A DNA stretch of 64,000 nt from NCBI GenBank assembly GCA_034008185.1, contig CM067084.1, positions 15,706,385 through 15,770,384 of the forward strand. Direction: 5' to 3'. Below are positions 9,412 through 24,010 of the stretch, in pieces. This stretch comes from Gorsachius magnificus (lineage: Eukaryota > Chordata > Aves > Pelecaniformes > Ardeidae). Under the pieces are notes generated by a model. It had not been told where the DNA came from. It ran no database searches and saw only the letters and a list, made by a program, of their open reading frames with translations. The position numbers and the translations under genes are program-made. Position 1 is the stretch's first letter. The number at the start of each line of letters is the position of its first letter.

Positions 9412-12400
9412 CTATGCCAAAAAACACATGAAGTAAGTCATATTTTAAGAACTCTGAAGACTTGCAGATTTCATCCTGTAGGTGTCATATAAAATGCAAC
9501 ACCTTGACTGCATGCCGTGTGATCTGGCACATGAGTTCATGTAAAAGGAAACTCCCAATGATGGAAAGGAAATTAATCTTTCATACCTACTCTAAAGCAG
9601 AACACTTGGTCAAAGTGTTCTAGACATAGACATAGTCAAAGAGTTAAACCAGATTACGTGAAGAGAGAAAGTCAAGGGTGAGCCGGGCAAAGCATTAACC
9701 TCCAATTCTGTTTTTGTGGAGAGACCGCTCCTTTGGCTTTTTCAATCACCCACCTTTGCCTGTGCATGAAGAAGGCCTGGTCTGAGATGGTGGCCTGTTT
9801 TACACTGGATTATTATTCATGGCTGACAGAAGATTTCCAAACCTTTTCTACTGACAGAGGAATATTTGCTAGGTGAGCAGTCTTACACTGAGGGAGAACA
9901 GAAGAGTGCTCAGACAAATGTTAAACCAAGAGGGCACAGCACGCCAATGAGTGGGTGGCATCCGGGCTAAGCTCTACCCAGCAGCTTAGAGGGCCATCCC
10001 ATTGAAAAACAGACCCAGAGCAAGCCATTCTCTTTAAAGAAGTGGTTTTAATTGTTTCAAGAACAAGAGGGAGTCTGCCACACAAAAAAAACTCCACACA
10101 GCATAAAACACAGACATGAAGGCACACTGTAAGGAAGTAGAAAAGGATGGGGAATGAGGAAAAGAAAAGAAAGGTAACACAGTGCTTCAAGGAGTTCAAA
10201 GTGTGGCCAGTTTTGATCTGGACAGAAGCGAGCAGAGAGCCGATGGAGACCGGGGATAGCAGTGATACTACTTGGCTCAATAGGAGAAACAGTGTCAGAC
10301 AGCCTTGTGTAAAGAAATATTCTCTGCAGGGGTCCTGTTGCCTGAGGAGAAGGGGCCACTGTCATAAGAGGTGCACAAAACTGCAAGGGTACTCAGCAGC
10401 TTTCCAAACACAACAGCCTGTGGTGAGGGGGCTTGGTTTAAAGCTTACTTCTGGTAAAAGACCTATTTCCACCGGAATGAAAGATGCCACATGCAGAGCA
10501 CCTTTCTCTAAACCGGCATCGCCTGTGGGATTGCTGCCCAGAACTAGCTCCACCAGCGCCTGTGTGCATGCTGTGATGGAGGAAAACCATTTGGCTGGGA
10601 TTTGCAGGTAAACAGGAGGAAAGGAGAGGAGCTGAGGACAGGAGTACAAAAACATCTTATTGAGTGTAAGTCACTATCATGGAGGTTGGCACAAACCAGC
10701 AAAATAATCTCCATGCGTTGAAGCACTGGGGAATAAACACCCCCTTGTGCAGGCAACCCCTCACCGACAGAGCCACCTACCACTGCAAACTTGACTGCCA
10801 TGTCTGAAAGAGTCTCCCCTTCACAGATAGGTGTCCAGGTGGCTCCATTGTGGTTTAGGCAAAGAGCTGTCAAATACTGTAGTTAATTTAAGCAATAATA
10901 AAATCAATGTCTCATCTGGGGCAGAGATTCCACCCAGCAATCTCAGCAAGTTAAGGGATGGTCACACATGCCAGCCCCTTTTCAGCTGCTGTTACTTTCT
11001 CCTGTGACCCTGTAATATCTACAATATTCAGCACACCAGAGGAATTATGAGGCATCCCTGAGTGCTACCACCCAACAATTCTTTCTTCTTAAAGGAATTT
11101 CTAGTTGGAGAACAAGTTCTGCCTATTTAAAATAGTCATTTTGTGAAATTAAAAAGGAAGACGCCCTCCTCCCCCCCCATCCCCTAAGGGCTGTAAGTGA
11201 CCCGTAACCTCCAAGAACTGAAGTTCATATAGAATGATTCTTTTCGTTACTCTCCTTGAGTCCAAAACAATGGAAGAATCTGACTCTGTACTAATGCTAC
11301 AGGTATTTTAGCAGAGCTTTTTGAGTACGTAATCAAAACAGTGCTTCAAGAGAGGAATATGGTAATAATTATAAGAGAAGGTCGCAAGGGTGTAGGTTGC
11401 TTCAATATGGTCACAACAAAAATGAATTAATTGGGACACATACCAAACAAGCAGGCTCAATTAAGTAAATAAGTCTCTTAACAATTCACTTCAGCATTAG
11501 TCATCATCCCTCTTTTATCTCTTAAGAAGAAGATATACAATATCCTCTTCCCTATGGTGGATTTATAGCTATCAGTTCTGGGAAGCTCAGGGGAAGCTGG
11601 AAAAATAACAGCTTTCTTATTATCTTGAGCTGATGAAAGCTAGTCCCTTGCAAAGCAGCTGCATATTTTTCATTCATGCAAAAGAGGATACTGTAGGTGT
11701 TTTGAAAATACTTCTATTTACTTTAAAGATTTATTCCCGGAGTCCTAACTACAGGGCTTCTTTTTTCTCTTTTGACTGAATCTTCTCTCTGTAGCAAAGG
11801 GCTTTTTCTATTCAGCAAGCTTCTTGGCTTGTTCATGGCAAACCAGAGTTGGTCTCTGGTGCAACAGGAGCCTCAGCACTTCGTGGGAGATTTCTCAGCT
11901 CCAAGGGAAGCCACCTACTTCCACCCACCTTACCCTCTCTGGGCAGCTTTGTCTGCAGCCTGGAAACTGGAGCTCTGCATCCATACAATGGTCCAGAAAC
12001 CTTCCCAGCAACTGACCTCGCCAGTGCCCTGAAGAATCAGGTGAGTCAACATCCACATTCAGTCCTTATGGTCTGTCTCTAATTAATGCTGGGGAATGGT
12101 GTTTTCTGTGAAGTCAGTGCAAGTCCAGTGATTCTGAGACCATAATACTGGTTTGTGCACAGCGTTCTCTGTGTATCCCAAAGTCTCTACCAAGACAGTC
12201 AGCATCCTTATCCTTTAAGAATACCTTACACAGTGGCCAGGAAGAACATGGACTGAGACCAACTAATGTTAAATAATAAATCACCATTTTGAGAGATGTC
12301 CCACAGAAATCCATCTTTCACCATGACATCCCTATACTAAAATGAAGGAAAAGAAAAAAAAAAGGACTTAATATAGGATTTCTGCTTTAAACAAATACTC

Positions 12401-15400
12401 CACAGCAAATTCCAAAAATTCTATGTTAGAAAAGCATACATGACAAAATAATATTGAAATTATTAAGTAATAGACTGCATTTCTGTATAGGTTTTGGAGT
12501 TTAAAACAAAATATGCTTAGTAAAATGGAAGGCCTCCAAGTTCCTCAGTATATCATTAGAAAGTAATAGAAAGATTAAGACTCAGTAAAGTACAGGCCAG
12601 TGATAAAATTATTTTGAAATTGTTTTGCATAAAAGTCTTAAGAGCTAAAAATTTTATGTAAAGGTAACAATTTAGTGAAATACATCTTTGTGGACACCTT
12701 TCCTGCCCTTCTGCACCACCTGGTATCATTTCCCTACTAACCCCAAGGAGTAGCTGTGCAAAGCTGATCATCCAAGATGGCGTTAGAAGCTGCCGGGACT
12801 GCCACCATCTGTATTTTCCCTGAGGTGAGGATAAGGTGGACATCAACTACAGAAATACTGTTCTGCCCCTTCTCTTGCCCCTCCAAAAGGATTAGTTTCT
12901 GGCAAACAAAGCCCAGCAGCCTGAGAGAGTTACTATCTACCCTTTTCCTAAGCTGTTGGGCATAATTCTGAACATGTATGTATTTTCAGTTTTCACATTG
13001 AGCTGTTCTTTTTTTTTTCCTCTTATCCTCAAGCTGGTAATATCAATATGGAGAGTGCATTAACCACTCCTTCTGAAAAGCCTTTAGCCTGACTTTTGTC
13101 AAGAAATGCTGAGAGAGGATGCTGTATCTGGTTGAAGCTGTAACTGAAGAAGAGAACAAAGTGTGACCTGAATACCTAAGTAACTGTCTAGAGTCACCAA
13201 ATCAGCCTTGTGACTGCTGGTAGCTGTCACGCACAAAACGTTCCCCAGGGACTGGCTTTGGACTCTGTTGTGTGGTACTTTGATTACTTATTTTCTTTTA
13301 CTTAACTTACGTATTTTTCAATTACTGCTTCACAGTGTTTTACACTACATCATGTTTTCATCTGTTGTTCAATGCAATGCCTACCTTTATATCTTTATAC
13401 TAATAACTGAAAGAATGAAACTACTATTTACCTGAAAAAGACAAATCTAAGAAAACAAACAAAAAGTATGCTGAAGTGTCATTCAAAGAAGATAAATTCA
13501 TATTTATAACCTCTGTTGGTTTACTGTCTGTTCTCACATCCTATAACTCACTTAAACAGCTGCTTCTCTGTTTCATCTTCACACCTCCATAGTCCTTGGA
13601 AGCAACAAAATCCACAAGGGCAGATCCTTATGGTCCCATGGAATCCTACAGATATAAATAAAATAGATTGTCCTTTGCAATAAGTATTCCTTAAAGAGGT
13701 GGAAGTGAGAGGTGCTGATGAGTCTTAACAAGGAAGGTCAAAATCTATTCTCTCTCCATTCCTCTGGAAGTGCATGTCATATTTATCCTTTGGGCTATTC
13801 AGACAGTTTGACACCACACAGATGGTCAAGAAGAAATCAGGTAAGTAATTTTGAAAATTAAATGAACAGAAATCCTGTGAAGGGAGAAAATAGAGAGTGG
13901 TGGTTAGACTATTTTCAATCAATCCTGCTTGCAAGCCAAATGCAATGAAGAGAACAAGTTAGATGCCTAGAGGATCTGGTGACAGAACAGCCACCCAGGG
14001 CGAGGCAGAGAGCTAAGAGGGAGAGATGGCCAAACTCAGAACAGGAGGTGAACTGGGGAAAAGGTAGATGATGGCTGATACAGAAAAGGAGGAAAGGAAG
14101 TATGCAGTGCCTCCCGCCTCATACCCCAGGGGATAAAACTTGATGTGAAGGAAGCTTGCATGGGAGAATGCATCTAAAAAATTCCACCAAACCATAAAAT
14201 GAATAAACTGACAGAGAACAGTCTTGGACAAGGTAACCAGATTTCTAAGAGCTCATGGCAAGAGGATGAACACTACCAGCAGTGCAGATGTCCCACACTA
14301 AGGCTCCTCACTTCGCTCTGAAGGACTTAGGACATTAAACAGTCATCCGATAACTTTTGGTTGCTACCAGCCCAAAGTGGATTGCTGCTAACCTGTCCTT
14401 TGCAATCTCTCAAGCACCTCGCATTTACCCAAGAGGTAAATACACAGTATGCGACTCTATATGAATGTCACAAAAGCTTGGTCCATTTGTAAGATGATTT
14501 CTATATTGTTATGTCTAAAAGACAAAAAGTTCAAGAAATTATTTATTTAGACACAAGGTATTTATATCATACAAACACTGCTTTAAAAACATTTATTTTG
14601 TCAAAGAAATTTTCTTTCCTCCTCCTGTCTGCATTCATCTATGTTATTATAAAGTCTTCCTACTTTCTGCGGTGTCCCCATCATCAAAGATGCATTTTAT
14701 TGCTTTGGAGCCTTCCACTTACATGTTCATCTATCACCCCTGGCAAGTACACTGTATTTAAAAATTGAGAACTCCTTTTGTGAAATACGTAATTAAGTCT
14801 CTGCTGCAAGCTTGTTTGCTGAAAGCCTGTGAAAGGCTCACAAACTCAAAAATATATTGACTATATGAAATGGCAGCTCTCCAAATACTATACATCTTAC
14901 TCCCTTCCCAACTTACTTTCACAAAAGTTTTATTTGTAGCACCACAATTCTTATTTCTAGTAAGTCAGTTAAAATAAACAGTGGAATCCTTCCAGATACT
15001 GTAGCTCCTGAGTAAGATACGTCTTGTGACTTATCTATGGTATCTGTGATCCTGAGTGGTCCTGCAGTCTTCATTTGTCACCGCCAGCATCACAGCAACC
15101 TGTCTGGTCTTACTCTAGGATGTATCTTTTACTGTGAGCAGACTCATCCACTATTAGCCAGAGATAAGCAACTGCTTTGTTGGCATGAAAAATTTCTATA
15201 TTCCCCACAAAACCAAAAAGTAGTAAGAAAACTTTTGTTTTGTTGTTTTAAACACAAGCTTCAGCTGAAATTGCAAGTTGGTTTGCCTTTTTGTTTAAGA
15301 AGTCCTGAAAAACTGTGCATAATCAGACAGACAGAGCAACTGCACAGAGGAAGCAGAGAAAGTCTCCTTGCTAAATAAAAAATTTGACCAACCAATGCTC

Positions 15401-16875
15401 TTATTTTTTTTCTCAAATGCTTTTGCAAATATCTAATATTACTACAGAGTATGGTAAAAAGCAGTAATGATAATTTAAAAACCTTGATATGGAAGAAAAT
15501 AGAACGCAAGTGATTTTATGTATCAGGAGCACAGTGCTTAAGTTGCTCTTTCTAAAAATATCAACCATGAAAGTTGGAAATATTTCAATAAAGAGCTTGC
15601 ATGACCCACAAAAAGAAACATTAATATTGCACACGGAAGTATTCTAAATGTGCAATGACAGGCAACAACACTTGAAAAGGTCACTGAGAAGTGATAAAGA
15701 TGTCAGGGTTTGTGAAAATACGAACTTTAAATACGCCTCCATAGAGGAACATGGGAAAACAATGAGGCCCACTTCAGTGCTAAGACTGAGCCCATTGCTC
15801 AAAAATGGACAGTCAGAAGCAGGGTGAGAAAACCAAAACCCAAGTCAGGGCAAAGACACAGTAGGGACACACTGACTTCAAAACACAAGGCCAGTCCCCA
15901 CCTTCTACCTTTGCGTCAGAACTAACACCTGTTTTAACTTCACTTAGACAACAGAAGACTTCTGAGTAAACAGGGGGCTTATAATAACCTTCAGCTGCAT
16001 TATAAAGCTTTGAGATTTGCTTTTGTTGTCTGTATTAAGCTTAAAATGTAAGCAACAACCAAGAAGAATGTCCCCAGTTCAAAACTTAAATCGGTCTATG
16101 TAAATTCCATGCAAGGTGTCTGAAGTTGCAGATTTTTAAGGAACCCTACAGCTTCAATAATTTTGTAGTCATTTCTTGAAAATCATTTTTGCAACATGTA
16201 CACTATGACATCAAGTTGAGGATAACACTGGACAGCACCCTCTATGCCCTCCAACTTGTATCATCCACTGCACTGCTTTAGCATAAAGCATAAACAGGGT
16301 TGTCTTGGTGGTAACTTAATTCTTTACACAATAGGAAAGAATAGAACAATGCAAAATTCCTGACATATGCAAAGCAAAGCCCTGAGCTGTGAATTTACTG
16401 TCCAAAAAGTAGTCATCATGGAAGAGCCCCTGTAGCTTGCGGCACGGGCTCCAGGAGTTCTTCAATCATTCACAGTTAGCACAGCAAAGAGGTCAGTTTG
16501 GTTTTATGACTATAGATGAAGTAATGCAATATGGTCCAGATGGAAAACCGTTAATTTTTTTCACTGAAGAAGCTGCAAGAAAGGGATAGGAAGCACCAAC
16601 AAATCTGCTCCCCCCCAAAGTGTTTTTAAAAGCTTACCTGATCATTATTGGCCAAGAGAACAATCAGTCCTTTCAGCAGCTCTTTCATCATAACTTTACT
16701 TTTTTTGCTTGTTCAGAAATAATAGCTATTGTAAATAAAAGTTAAATTCTGCATCTATTGCAGAGAAAAAACTGATAATGTGTTCTCTGTTGTCTTTGCA
16801 CAATATATTTTATTTCAGTGTAATGCTAGAATATCCTCCTGAAAGTATCTTCATGGTAACTGTAAGATGTGCCAT
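9412..16875 (-). other. ZNF827 intron E-F, proximal part
   Basis: Intronic. The region about 9.9-10.9 kb carries several overlapping ORFs of 97-154 codons on both strands and is less AT-rich, but none shows conserved domains, splice borders or codon bias that I can defend. Three overlapping frames are open at about 11772-12082, again without a family match. No mobile element recognised here. Confidence 0.6.
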
Positions 16876-17449
16876 TGTCCTGGTTTCAGCTGGGATAGAG
16901 TTAATTTTCTTCACAGAAGCTAGCATAGTGCTGTGCTTTGCATTTAGTGCTAGAAGAATGTTGATAACACGCTGATGTTTTTAGTTGTTGCCAAGCAGTG
17001 CTCAGACAGCTCAAGGACTTTTTGAGCTTCTCCTGCTCGGCCAGATGCATAACAAGCTGGGAGTACAGCACAGCTAGGACCCAAACTGTCCAAAGAGCTA
17101 TTCCATACCATATAACGTCATGCCCGGGGGGGGGTTAGTGGATCGGTCGGTCGCGGGGAGAGTGATCGCTGCTCGGGTACTGATCGCTGCTCGGGACGGG
17201 CTGGGCATCGGTCGGCGGGTGGTGAGCAATTGCATTGTGCATCATTCGTTTTGTATATTCTGTGTATTTTGTTATCATTCTCATTATTACTATTATTATT
17301 ATTTTCTCTTATTAAACTGTCTTTATCTCAGCCCTCGGCTCTAACCTTTTTCCCCTTCCCGATTCTCTCCCCCATCCCACTGAGGGAGGGGGGGGGAGTG
17401 AGCGAGCGGCTGCGTGGTGCTTAGTTGCCAGCCGGGTTAAACCACGACA
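16876..17449 (+). mobile_element. Solo LTR of an avian endogenous retrovirus (ERVL-like)
   Basis: A 574-bp element starting TGTCCTGGTTTCAGCTGGGA and ending GGGTTAAACCACGACA, the ends of a common bird LTR family as I recall it. It is flanked by a perfect 5-bp target-site duplication GCCAT (16871-16875 and 17450-17454). Inside are a GC-rich middle (G-run at about 17125-17134, GATCG-rich repeats), a T/A-rich ATTATT stretch, and an ATTAAA polyadenylation-type signal at 17311-17316 followed by a CT-rich region. No gag, pol or env sequence is present, so it is a solo LTR left by recombination. It lies antisense to ZNF827. The exact family name would need a repeat library. Confidence 0.88.
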
Positions 17450-17454
17450 GCCAT

Positions 17455-19054
17455 AATGAATTTACATAAGCTCTCTAGAATTCACTCCCAAGCAGGTGGC
17501 CCTCACATTTAGCTCAACCATTTACACTGCTTGTAACATTTATTTTGGGTGCTACAACAGTGAGTTCATATGAACTTATGAAAGTATAATTTGCTCCTAT
17601 TGTTATTTTTAAACCACAATTAATTAATTTCCATAATGCCATTAGGTTTCTACACTTCTAATTTCTTTCCTACAATTCTGCTTTAAGACACACTTCCTAA
17701 GAAACCCTTTTAAAAATCACCAGAGACACTGGCACACATTTAGGGACATTAAGGTGTATGTACAAATTTTCCTTTTTTTCTTTTGTTTTTGTCACTGTGC
17801 CCATTTCTACTTGCAAGTCCACCTGAAATAGGGGCTTTTCTTTCATAGAGAGAAGGTAATAACACATTTAGGGCACTTTGCAGAGGCTAACACTGGTACT
17901 CCCCATCCAGAATTCAGATACAAATAAAGACAAATTAGCCTTTAGACCGTTTTTCTTTTCAGCCTTCTGCATCCTTTTCAGGGAGGCAAAAGCTGCTGTA
18001 CTTGAGAAACCGTAAGCTGGTGACCAGAAACCTCAGTGGGGGAATGCAGAATAAAGCCCCAACTGCAGATGGAGTCCCTCTTCCTGAGCTGACTGAATTA
18101 ACGCAAAGGAGTCAAAAGTAGATGAAAGTGTGAATATTCAGCCAGATCCACCTTCCCATGTTTTGGCAAGCTGCCAGGGAAAGGCACCACCCTTCGCAGT
18201 ACCTGGTTGCTGCTGTAAAAGAAAATGTTCTTACTGCTTTTATTGCAGATTCCCCAAGTGATAAGCAGTGAATCTGCCATTTCCTTGAAGTACGCAACTC
18301 ATTCTTTAAAGAGATTTACCTCTCTCCTTGCTCTCTCTCTTACCACAAGCCCGTGCATCTACCTGCAAACCATCCTCTCCTTCCTTCTGCACTACTCTCC
18401 CACCTGCCTTCCACTCAGGTGGCATTTGCAGGGCATTCGCTAGTCAGCACCACGGTTGCCCCAAACTCAACTAAAACACCCAGCAACCAGTAGAGCAAAT
18501 TTGTGCCCTGACTGAAATCATGCTGTAGAAGAAAAGCAACTTTTCAGCTTTGTTTAGATTATTTCTAAACAATGGCCTTTTATATGTGTATATATATATG
18601 CACACATGGAGTTGTCCAAATAGCCTGATAAATTTTGTATTTAATTTATTCTTAGGCAGACAAATATTATAGAAGACAGCCTTGTACAAGATAAGACAGG
18701 TGAGGACTGGAGAGTCCCAAGGTAACTCTAAAAAGAAGCGTCAGGAATGATGTGTTCCAATGCCTTTTGCAGAGTGAGAAAAGTAATTTTAAAACCTGTC
18801 TTTCTATTTCATGTTGAGCTTGTATTTAGAAAAGTTTCATATTCAGGAAACAGTCTGACTCAATGCTGATGTTCACTTTTACAAAAGATTCTGATATTAA
18901 GAAAGACAAAAGAGGAGATCATACTAGAGATGGGTTTGAATAAGATGCAGAGTCTAAAACACAGCATGCTGAGTATTTATAAACCAAAAGCCTCATCTAT
19001 CAAGTCTCTTGCAAGAGGTTATTTAAGTGCCATTATAGCTTTGCTACTGAATTT
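17455..19054 (-). other. ZNF827 intron E-F, between LTR and old CR1
   Basis: Intronic sequence with no recognisable gene or repeat apart from a short TA-rich run (about 18580-18600). Confidence 0.6.
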
Positions 19055-20330
19055 ATCTCACAGAATCCGAGCCAGAAGGGACCTCAGGAGGCCATCTTGT
19101 CTCTCCCTCACCCGGGGACACACAGGCCACACACCAACCATCCCCATCAGTCCCGACAGGTGCTTGTCTGACTTATTTTTTTTAAAACCTTCCCGTGATG
19201 GAGGTTCCACAGCCTCCTGTGACAGTTGTGCCAGTGCAAAACCAGCCCAGTGCTGGGAAGTTTTATTTGGTGTTTAACTTAAATCTCCTCTGCTGTCATT
19301 TAAGTTTGTTATTCCTTATTCTGCTCACATGAACATAGGCAAAGTTTGTTCTTTTTCTCTCAAAGCTGTCATTTTACATACTTGAATACCATTTTCATGA
19401 GTCCCCTCTTCTCCAGACTAAATAAACGCAAATTCTTCAACCTCTACGCACAGCTCATGCTTTCTAAACCTCTGACCACCGCTGTCCTCCACATAGTTCT
19501 TGGATAACAGAGCCCAAAATTGAATTCAGGGCTCCAGCTGTAGAGCAGAATTACCACATGTGCCTTACAGACAACATTCCCACAGCCCAATGTTTGCCCT
19601 TTCTGCAATGCATACAATGTCAGCTCTACACACAGTGCCTGACCAAGACTAATCCAGATCCCTCCCTTAAGTTGCACTGCCTGGGCATTCATCCCTCCCC
19701 TTTCTTTGTGGCACTCATCATTCCCCCAGGCACAGAATTTGCTGGTATTTTCCAGACTGCTTCTTCAATTCCTCAAGATAAGACTGAACTCCAATTCTGT
19801 CCTCTGAAGTGCACCTCCAAGCACGGTGTCACCAGGACAGTTAATAAACACACTTTCTCTTCCATCATCCATTACATTAATAAATTAATACCAGAGCAAG
19901 CACAGACCCTTGCAGAACTGCACGTGGTCCCTGGGGTTTGACAGCTACATTTAACCACTTCATTATAGTTATACCTACTCTCAGTTTCCCTGCTTACTAT
20001 GAGCATGTTGTGGGAGGCAGCATCAAAAACCTCACTCAACTCAAGATGTCAAGTTTCTTTAAGGGCCTGGCAGCAACTACTGTTAGGCTTCTTTCCATAC
20101 AAATCTCCAAGTTGGTTACAGTTGTCCTTCCTGAAGCCAACTGATGTTACTTTGCTGTTTTCCCTTTTTCCTTTCCCAAAAAACACATTCTATCACTTCA
20201 TGGTCATTCTTCACCAAGTTGCCTTCTGTCACCTGCATCAAAACACAGGTCCCAAGAACTTGCCGGACAGCCTTGTGTTGTCCTGAATTCACTTGCCAGC
20301 GGAAGACAAGGTAGGCAAAATCCCACATTT
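19055..20330 (-). mobile_element. Old, degraded CR1 retroposon (reverse-transcriptase part and 3' end)
   Basis: On the plus strand the segment begins CACAGAATCCGAGCCAGAAGGGACCTC and runs through antisense CR1 landmarks. These include CTCCAGACTAAATAAACGCA (RT C-terminal coding part), a CCAGAGCAAGCACAGACCCTTG segment, and GTTGTGGGAGGCAGCATCAAAAACC (antisense to the [10 protein letters not shown] region). Many stops and indels interrupt the RT frame. The element is in the same orientation as ZNF827 and is clearly older than the copy at 38990-40580. Boundaries are approximate. Confidence 0.75.
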
Positions 20331-23300
20331 TTCATTCTGTACGTTGGATGAGTGCAGCTGCTCAGGAAGCCGTTCTCAAATTTGACCACCACTTGTGTTA
20401 CATATTTATTTAAAAATATTGATAGCAGCAATTGTTTTACTTTTTAAAAAATTGCTTGTTATTGAATAACTATTAGAGACTCAGAAAACATATAAAAAAA
20501 AATTGTAAGAGATGGCAAAACCTCCCCCTATTTGAAAGGATAAAAAACCCAATTGCTAAGTTTTATTTTTCCATGTGGGATGAAACAGTTACCTTTGGAC
20601 ATTTGATGTTGGTGATATTTCTTAACGGCTTGTGGTTTGCTGAGTTTAATGAATGGGGTCTAGTTTGGGTTCATTCTGAATGAAACCACTTCTGTTTTTT
20701 GTTCTGAGTGAAATTACTTTGTTCTTCTGCCCTTTTTCATGAGGTTGATCCTGCTTTAGGAGGAACAAACATAAAAGGGAAATGAAATAAAAATAAATAT
20801 TTTTGTCTGTATGAGAAGACTGCACAGTATTAAAGGGGAAAACGATTATCCTGTATAAAGGCAGCCCATAATAAAACAAGGATCACAGATTTTCAGATAC
20901 GTGTCAAGTGTCTTTCAAGACAGCCATTAGACATGGACGTGAATGTGTATCTTTCTGTTTGTCTACTTTACTTAACGCCTTTCATCTTGAATGTCCAGTA
21001 AATAATTGGCAAAAATAATCAGTGCAATGACTTCACAAGGAAAAGAAGTGAACTCTGTATGCCCACAACAATTCATGTAGAGTCCTGCTATTTAACATGT
21101 GTTGTATTGAGAGAGGGACTGGCCAGTTTGCCAGGAGTTTCATGTGTTCCTCAGAAGGATCTGATCACATTCCCCTTAGTTGCTGTGGGAATGGCCGATA
21201 AATACTGATTGTTGAGAAAAATGAAAACCTATTCTACTGTGTACATGCTGCAGAATTCACTTGTCCTATTTTAGCCAAAGAACACACTGCATGTTTGAGC
21301 AAGAGGTGATTTGCTCATTTGAAATGGTCTGTGCTGCATAATAACATTTTCAGTTCTGAAAGGGACTGTGTTAGTTATGAAGACTGCTGCTATGTGGCTG
21401 CTCAGGACATAGTCACTATCACCGTATCACAGACTGCAACATACATGCACAAGATGCAAACCTGCTTGGCAGCAGACCCAGAAAAAGCTGCAAGGGAAAT
21501 GTAATGCTGTAATCAGTTGCAGCCGTGTTGGTTACAAACCCATTAAATGAACCAGAAATTTGGAACCCTCTGCTCGATGACTGTAGTGCAAAATGGTTGT
21601 CAAGGCAGCTAGGTGCATAACGAAAGAAGGCTGCACCCAGGCAGACTATCATTGGAATCTGAAGACAGGATGCGAGAGAGAAAAATCATGCTAGAGCCAG
21701 AAACAGTGTCACACAGTTTAGCACTGAATTATGTTGAACAAATTCTGCAAAATCTGTCTTGCTTTGGAGAGCTATGCCAAGCACAGCCCACTTCTATAGC
21801 AGTTCAACTATCTCACCTTCCTAGAATCACTTTCCACAACTTGCCAGCTATCTGTCTCTTGCTATCAGACTTCAGAGAGCAACCGCAATGGCTGACAGTC
21901 CCTAACCTTCCAGAGTGTGCAAAGACAGGGAGTGTACACCAGTCAACGTGTACCTCAAAGACATTCTTTTTGTGTGAAGAATGAAAGTAAAATTGTTCTA
22001 ATTAACTCCATGGGTACATAGTTGGGAAGCTGCACGAGGGCAATTTAAATGCCAACATTTCATCACTGATCACTTTAGCAAAAATGCTCAGGGCTTGTGC
22101 ATTTCACAGTCCCCTAAGGCCAAAGGACATTTTCCAGGGTGACAGAAGTGCCAACAGTCCCCTCCACAGAAATCAAACCCTCAAACTGTCCCTTCATTTC
22201 TGCAGCGCACTTACAGTGGTCTCGGGGTCAATGAGTTGAGTTAAAAGTAGGAAGTCTGGCAGCAGGCTAAAAGAGACAAGAAGGAAAACTGTCACTGGCA
22301 ACTTGTGAAGTAGAAACTATAATCAGATTCACTCTAACCTCATATTCAATTTATTAAAGTACTGACTTTCTTAACTAACCTAGTGGTGACCCAAAATTCA
22401 GAGCTGGTTGCCATAGATGGTTGCAGAAATTTAGTCTGCTGCAGAGCACAGAAGACCAGAATCAAGCACAAATACTGCCAGAAAATAGTCGATATGAGCG
22501 AGCACGCCTGCAGGTTGAACCAAAAGAGCTCTTGCTATCTATTTTCTAAATGCTTTAAGCCACACAAAATTACAACATCAAGAAGTATACCTTAAAGTGT
22601 TTTTAAAAAGGGATCAGGAAGGAATGCACATGCAAAATACTTCATACTAAAGAACATGGTACCTGTGCAACATGAACAGCTTGATTATTTATCACATTCA
22701 GGTTAAAACTCTAAACCCCCAGGAAGTATTTTTCAACTACAGTTGCAGAAGAAAGTCAGCAAGATTAAGTGTGGTCACAGCCATGTCAATCTCGCACAAA
22801 TGCTGAAATTTTACATGGCCAAAAGATATGGCCTTGACTTCATCCTGATCACATCCCAATGTTCCCACAAATCAGGAAATTCTCCCCAAAATTTCCCCCA
22901 AATTAGGGAAAAAAGGAGATTAGTTCACTACTTCCCCTGATCTGTCTTACAATGTGGCCATACTAAAATGTTAGTACTGTTGTATTGGAGAATGTGCAAA
23001 GATGAGGCCCAGGGAGCAGGCAGATTTTCCCCTTCAAGTATATTAAAGTTACAGTGAAATTACTGCTTTAGAGAAAAGAAGGAGGATGTGAGCAATAACA
23101 GGGGAAACGTGTACATCTCCTGAACAGTCCTGTAATTCCAAACATACGGGAACCCTTCTTACGCATATTACTTTAGTTCAATAACATAAATATGGGATAA
23201 TGTCACTAATTACATCATCAATAAAAATACAACTGACAGTACCAAAATCCAAAATTTTTGCACTATGTTTCCAATTTTCTAATGAACTAAGTATCATGCT

Positions 23301-23829
23301 ACTGATTCAATATTGGCTTCTGGACATTTCTGAAGAGGAGGCATGGCCTATCTGTCATCTTACAGGTCAGTAAAGAGCATGGAGACACAGTGCCAGAAGA
23401 GGCTCTGATGCATTTTCAAAAAGCTACCCGAGGACAGAAGCTTTATTGGCTTTATTTCATTGAAATAAATAACACTGGTAAATTTAGCTCTGGCACCAAT
23501 GGACAAAATTAAAAAAGCCAGGGCTATTCACAGACTACAGCTTCCCAAAACCTACATCCTCCAGTTCCAAAAGTCTATTTTAGCCATATGAAATTCACCT
23601 ACCACAATAAAAATTACAGTTTTGCAAGAAGTAGTAAATTTTCAAGAAATGATGGATTTTTATTTTTTTTTTTAAATTTAATCCTCTACAGATAAGATTG
23701 TTTCAATATTTGGCACTGTCTATGTAAATGAAAGAGAATACCAGGTCTTTGGTGAACAGGAGATAAAATAATGAAATATTATTACACTACACACAGATAT
23801 ACATGGAGAAAAAATACTCCCAAAAAACA

Positions 23830-24010
23830 TAGCTGGAGTCTTAGCCAATATTAATGAACTGATCAGAAGAGGAATAGGGAATATCACTCATCTGGATTTC
23901 ATGAAGGCAGGTTTGATTTACAGAATGAGTCAGGGAGATAGTGGAAAACTATTAAAACACATTAAAGATTGGCTAAGGGTCAAGAACACCAGCGTAAGAT
24001 CAAGCTCTTA
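23830..24010 (+). mobile_element. Possible ancient CR1/L3-type LINE fragment
   Basis: CATCTGGATTTCATGAAGGC resembles the CR1 segment encoding HLDFxKAF, and is followed by GGAAAACTATTAAAACAC and GATTGGCTAAGGGTCAAGAA. The similarity is to a consensus recalled from memory and is weak. Confidence 0.35.

Noticed and set aside
10147..10611. 154-codon plus-strand ORF and overlapping minus-strand ORFs at about 9.9-10.9 kb
   Set aside because: Long frames occur on both strands at once in a less AT-rich intron segment. There is no domain, no splice-border logic and no recognisable family.
11772..12082. Three overlapping open frames on the plus strand
   Set aside because: Simultaneous openness of all three frames suggests lack of stop words by composition rather than coding.
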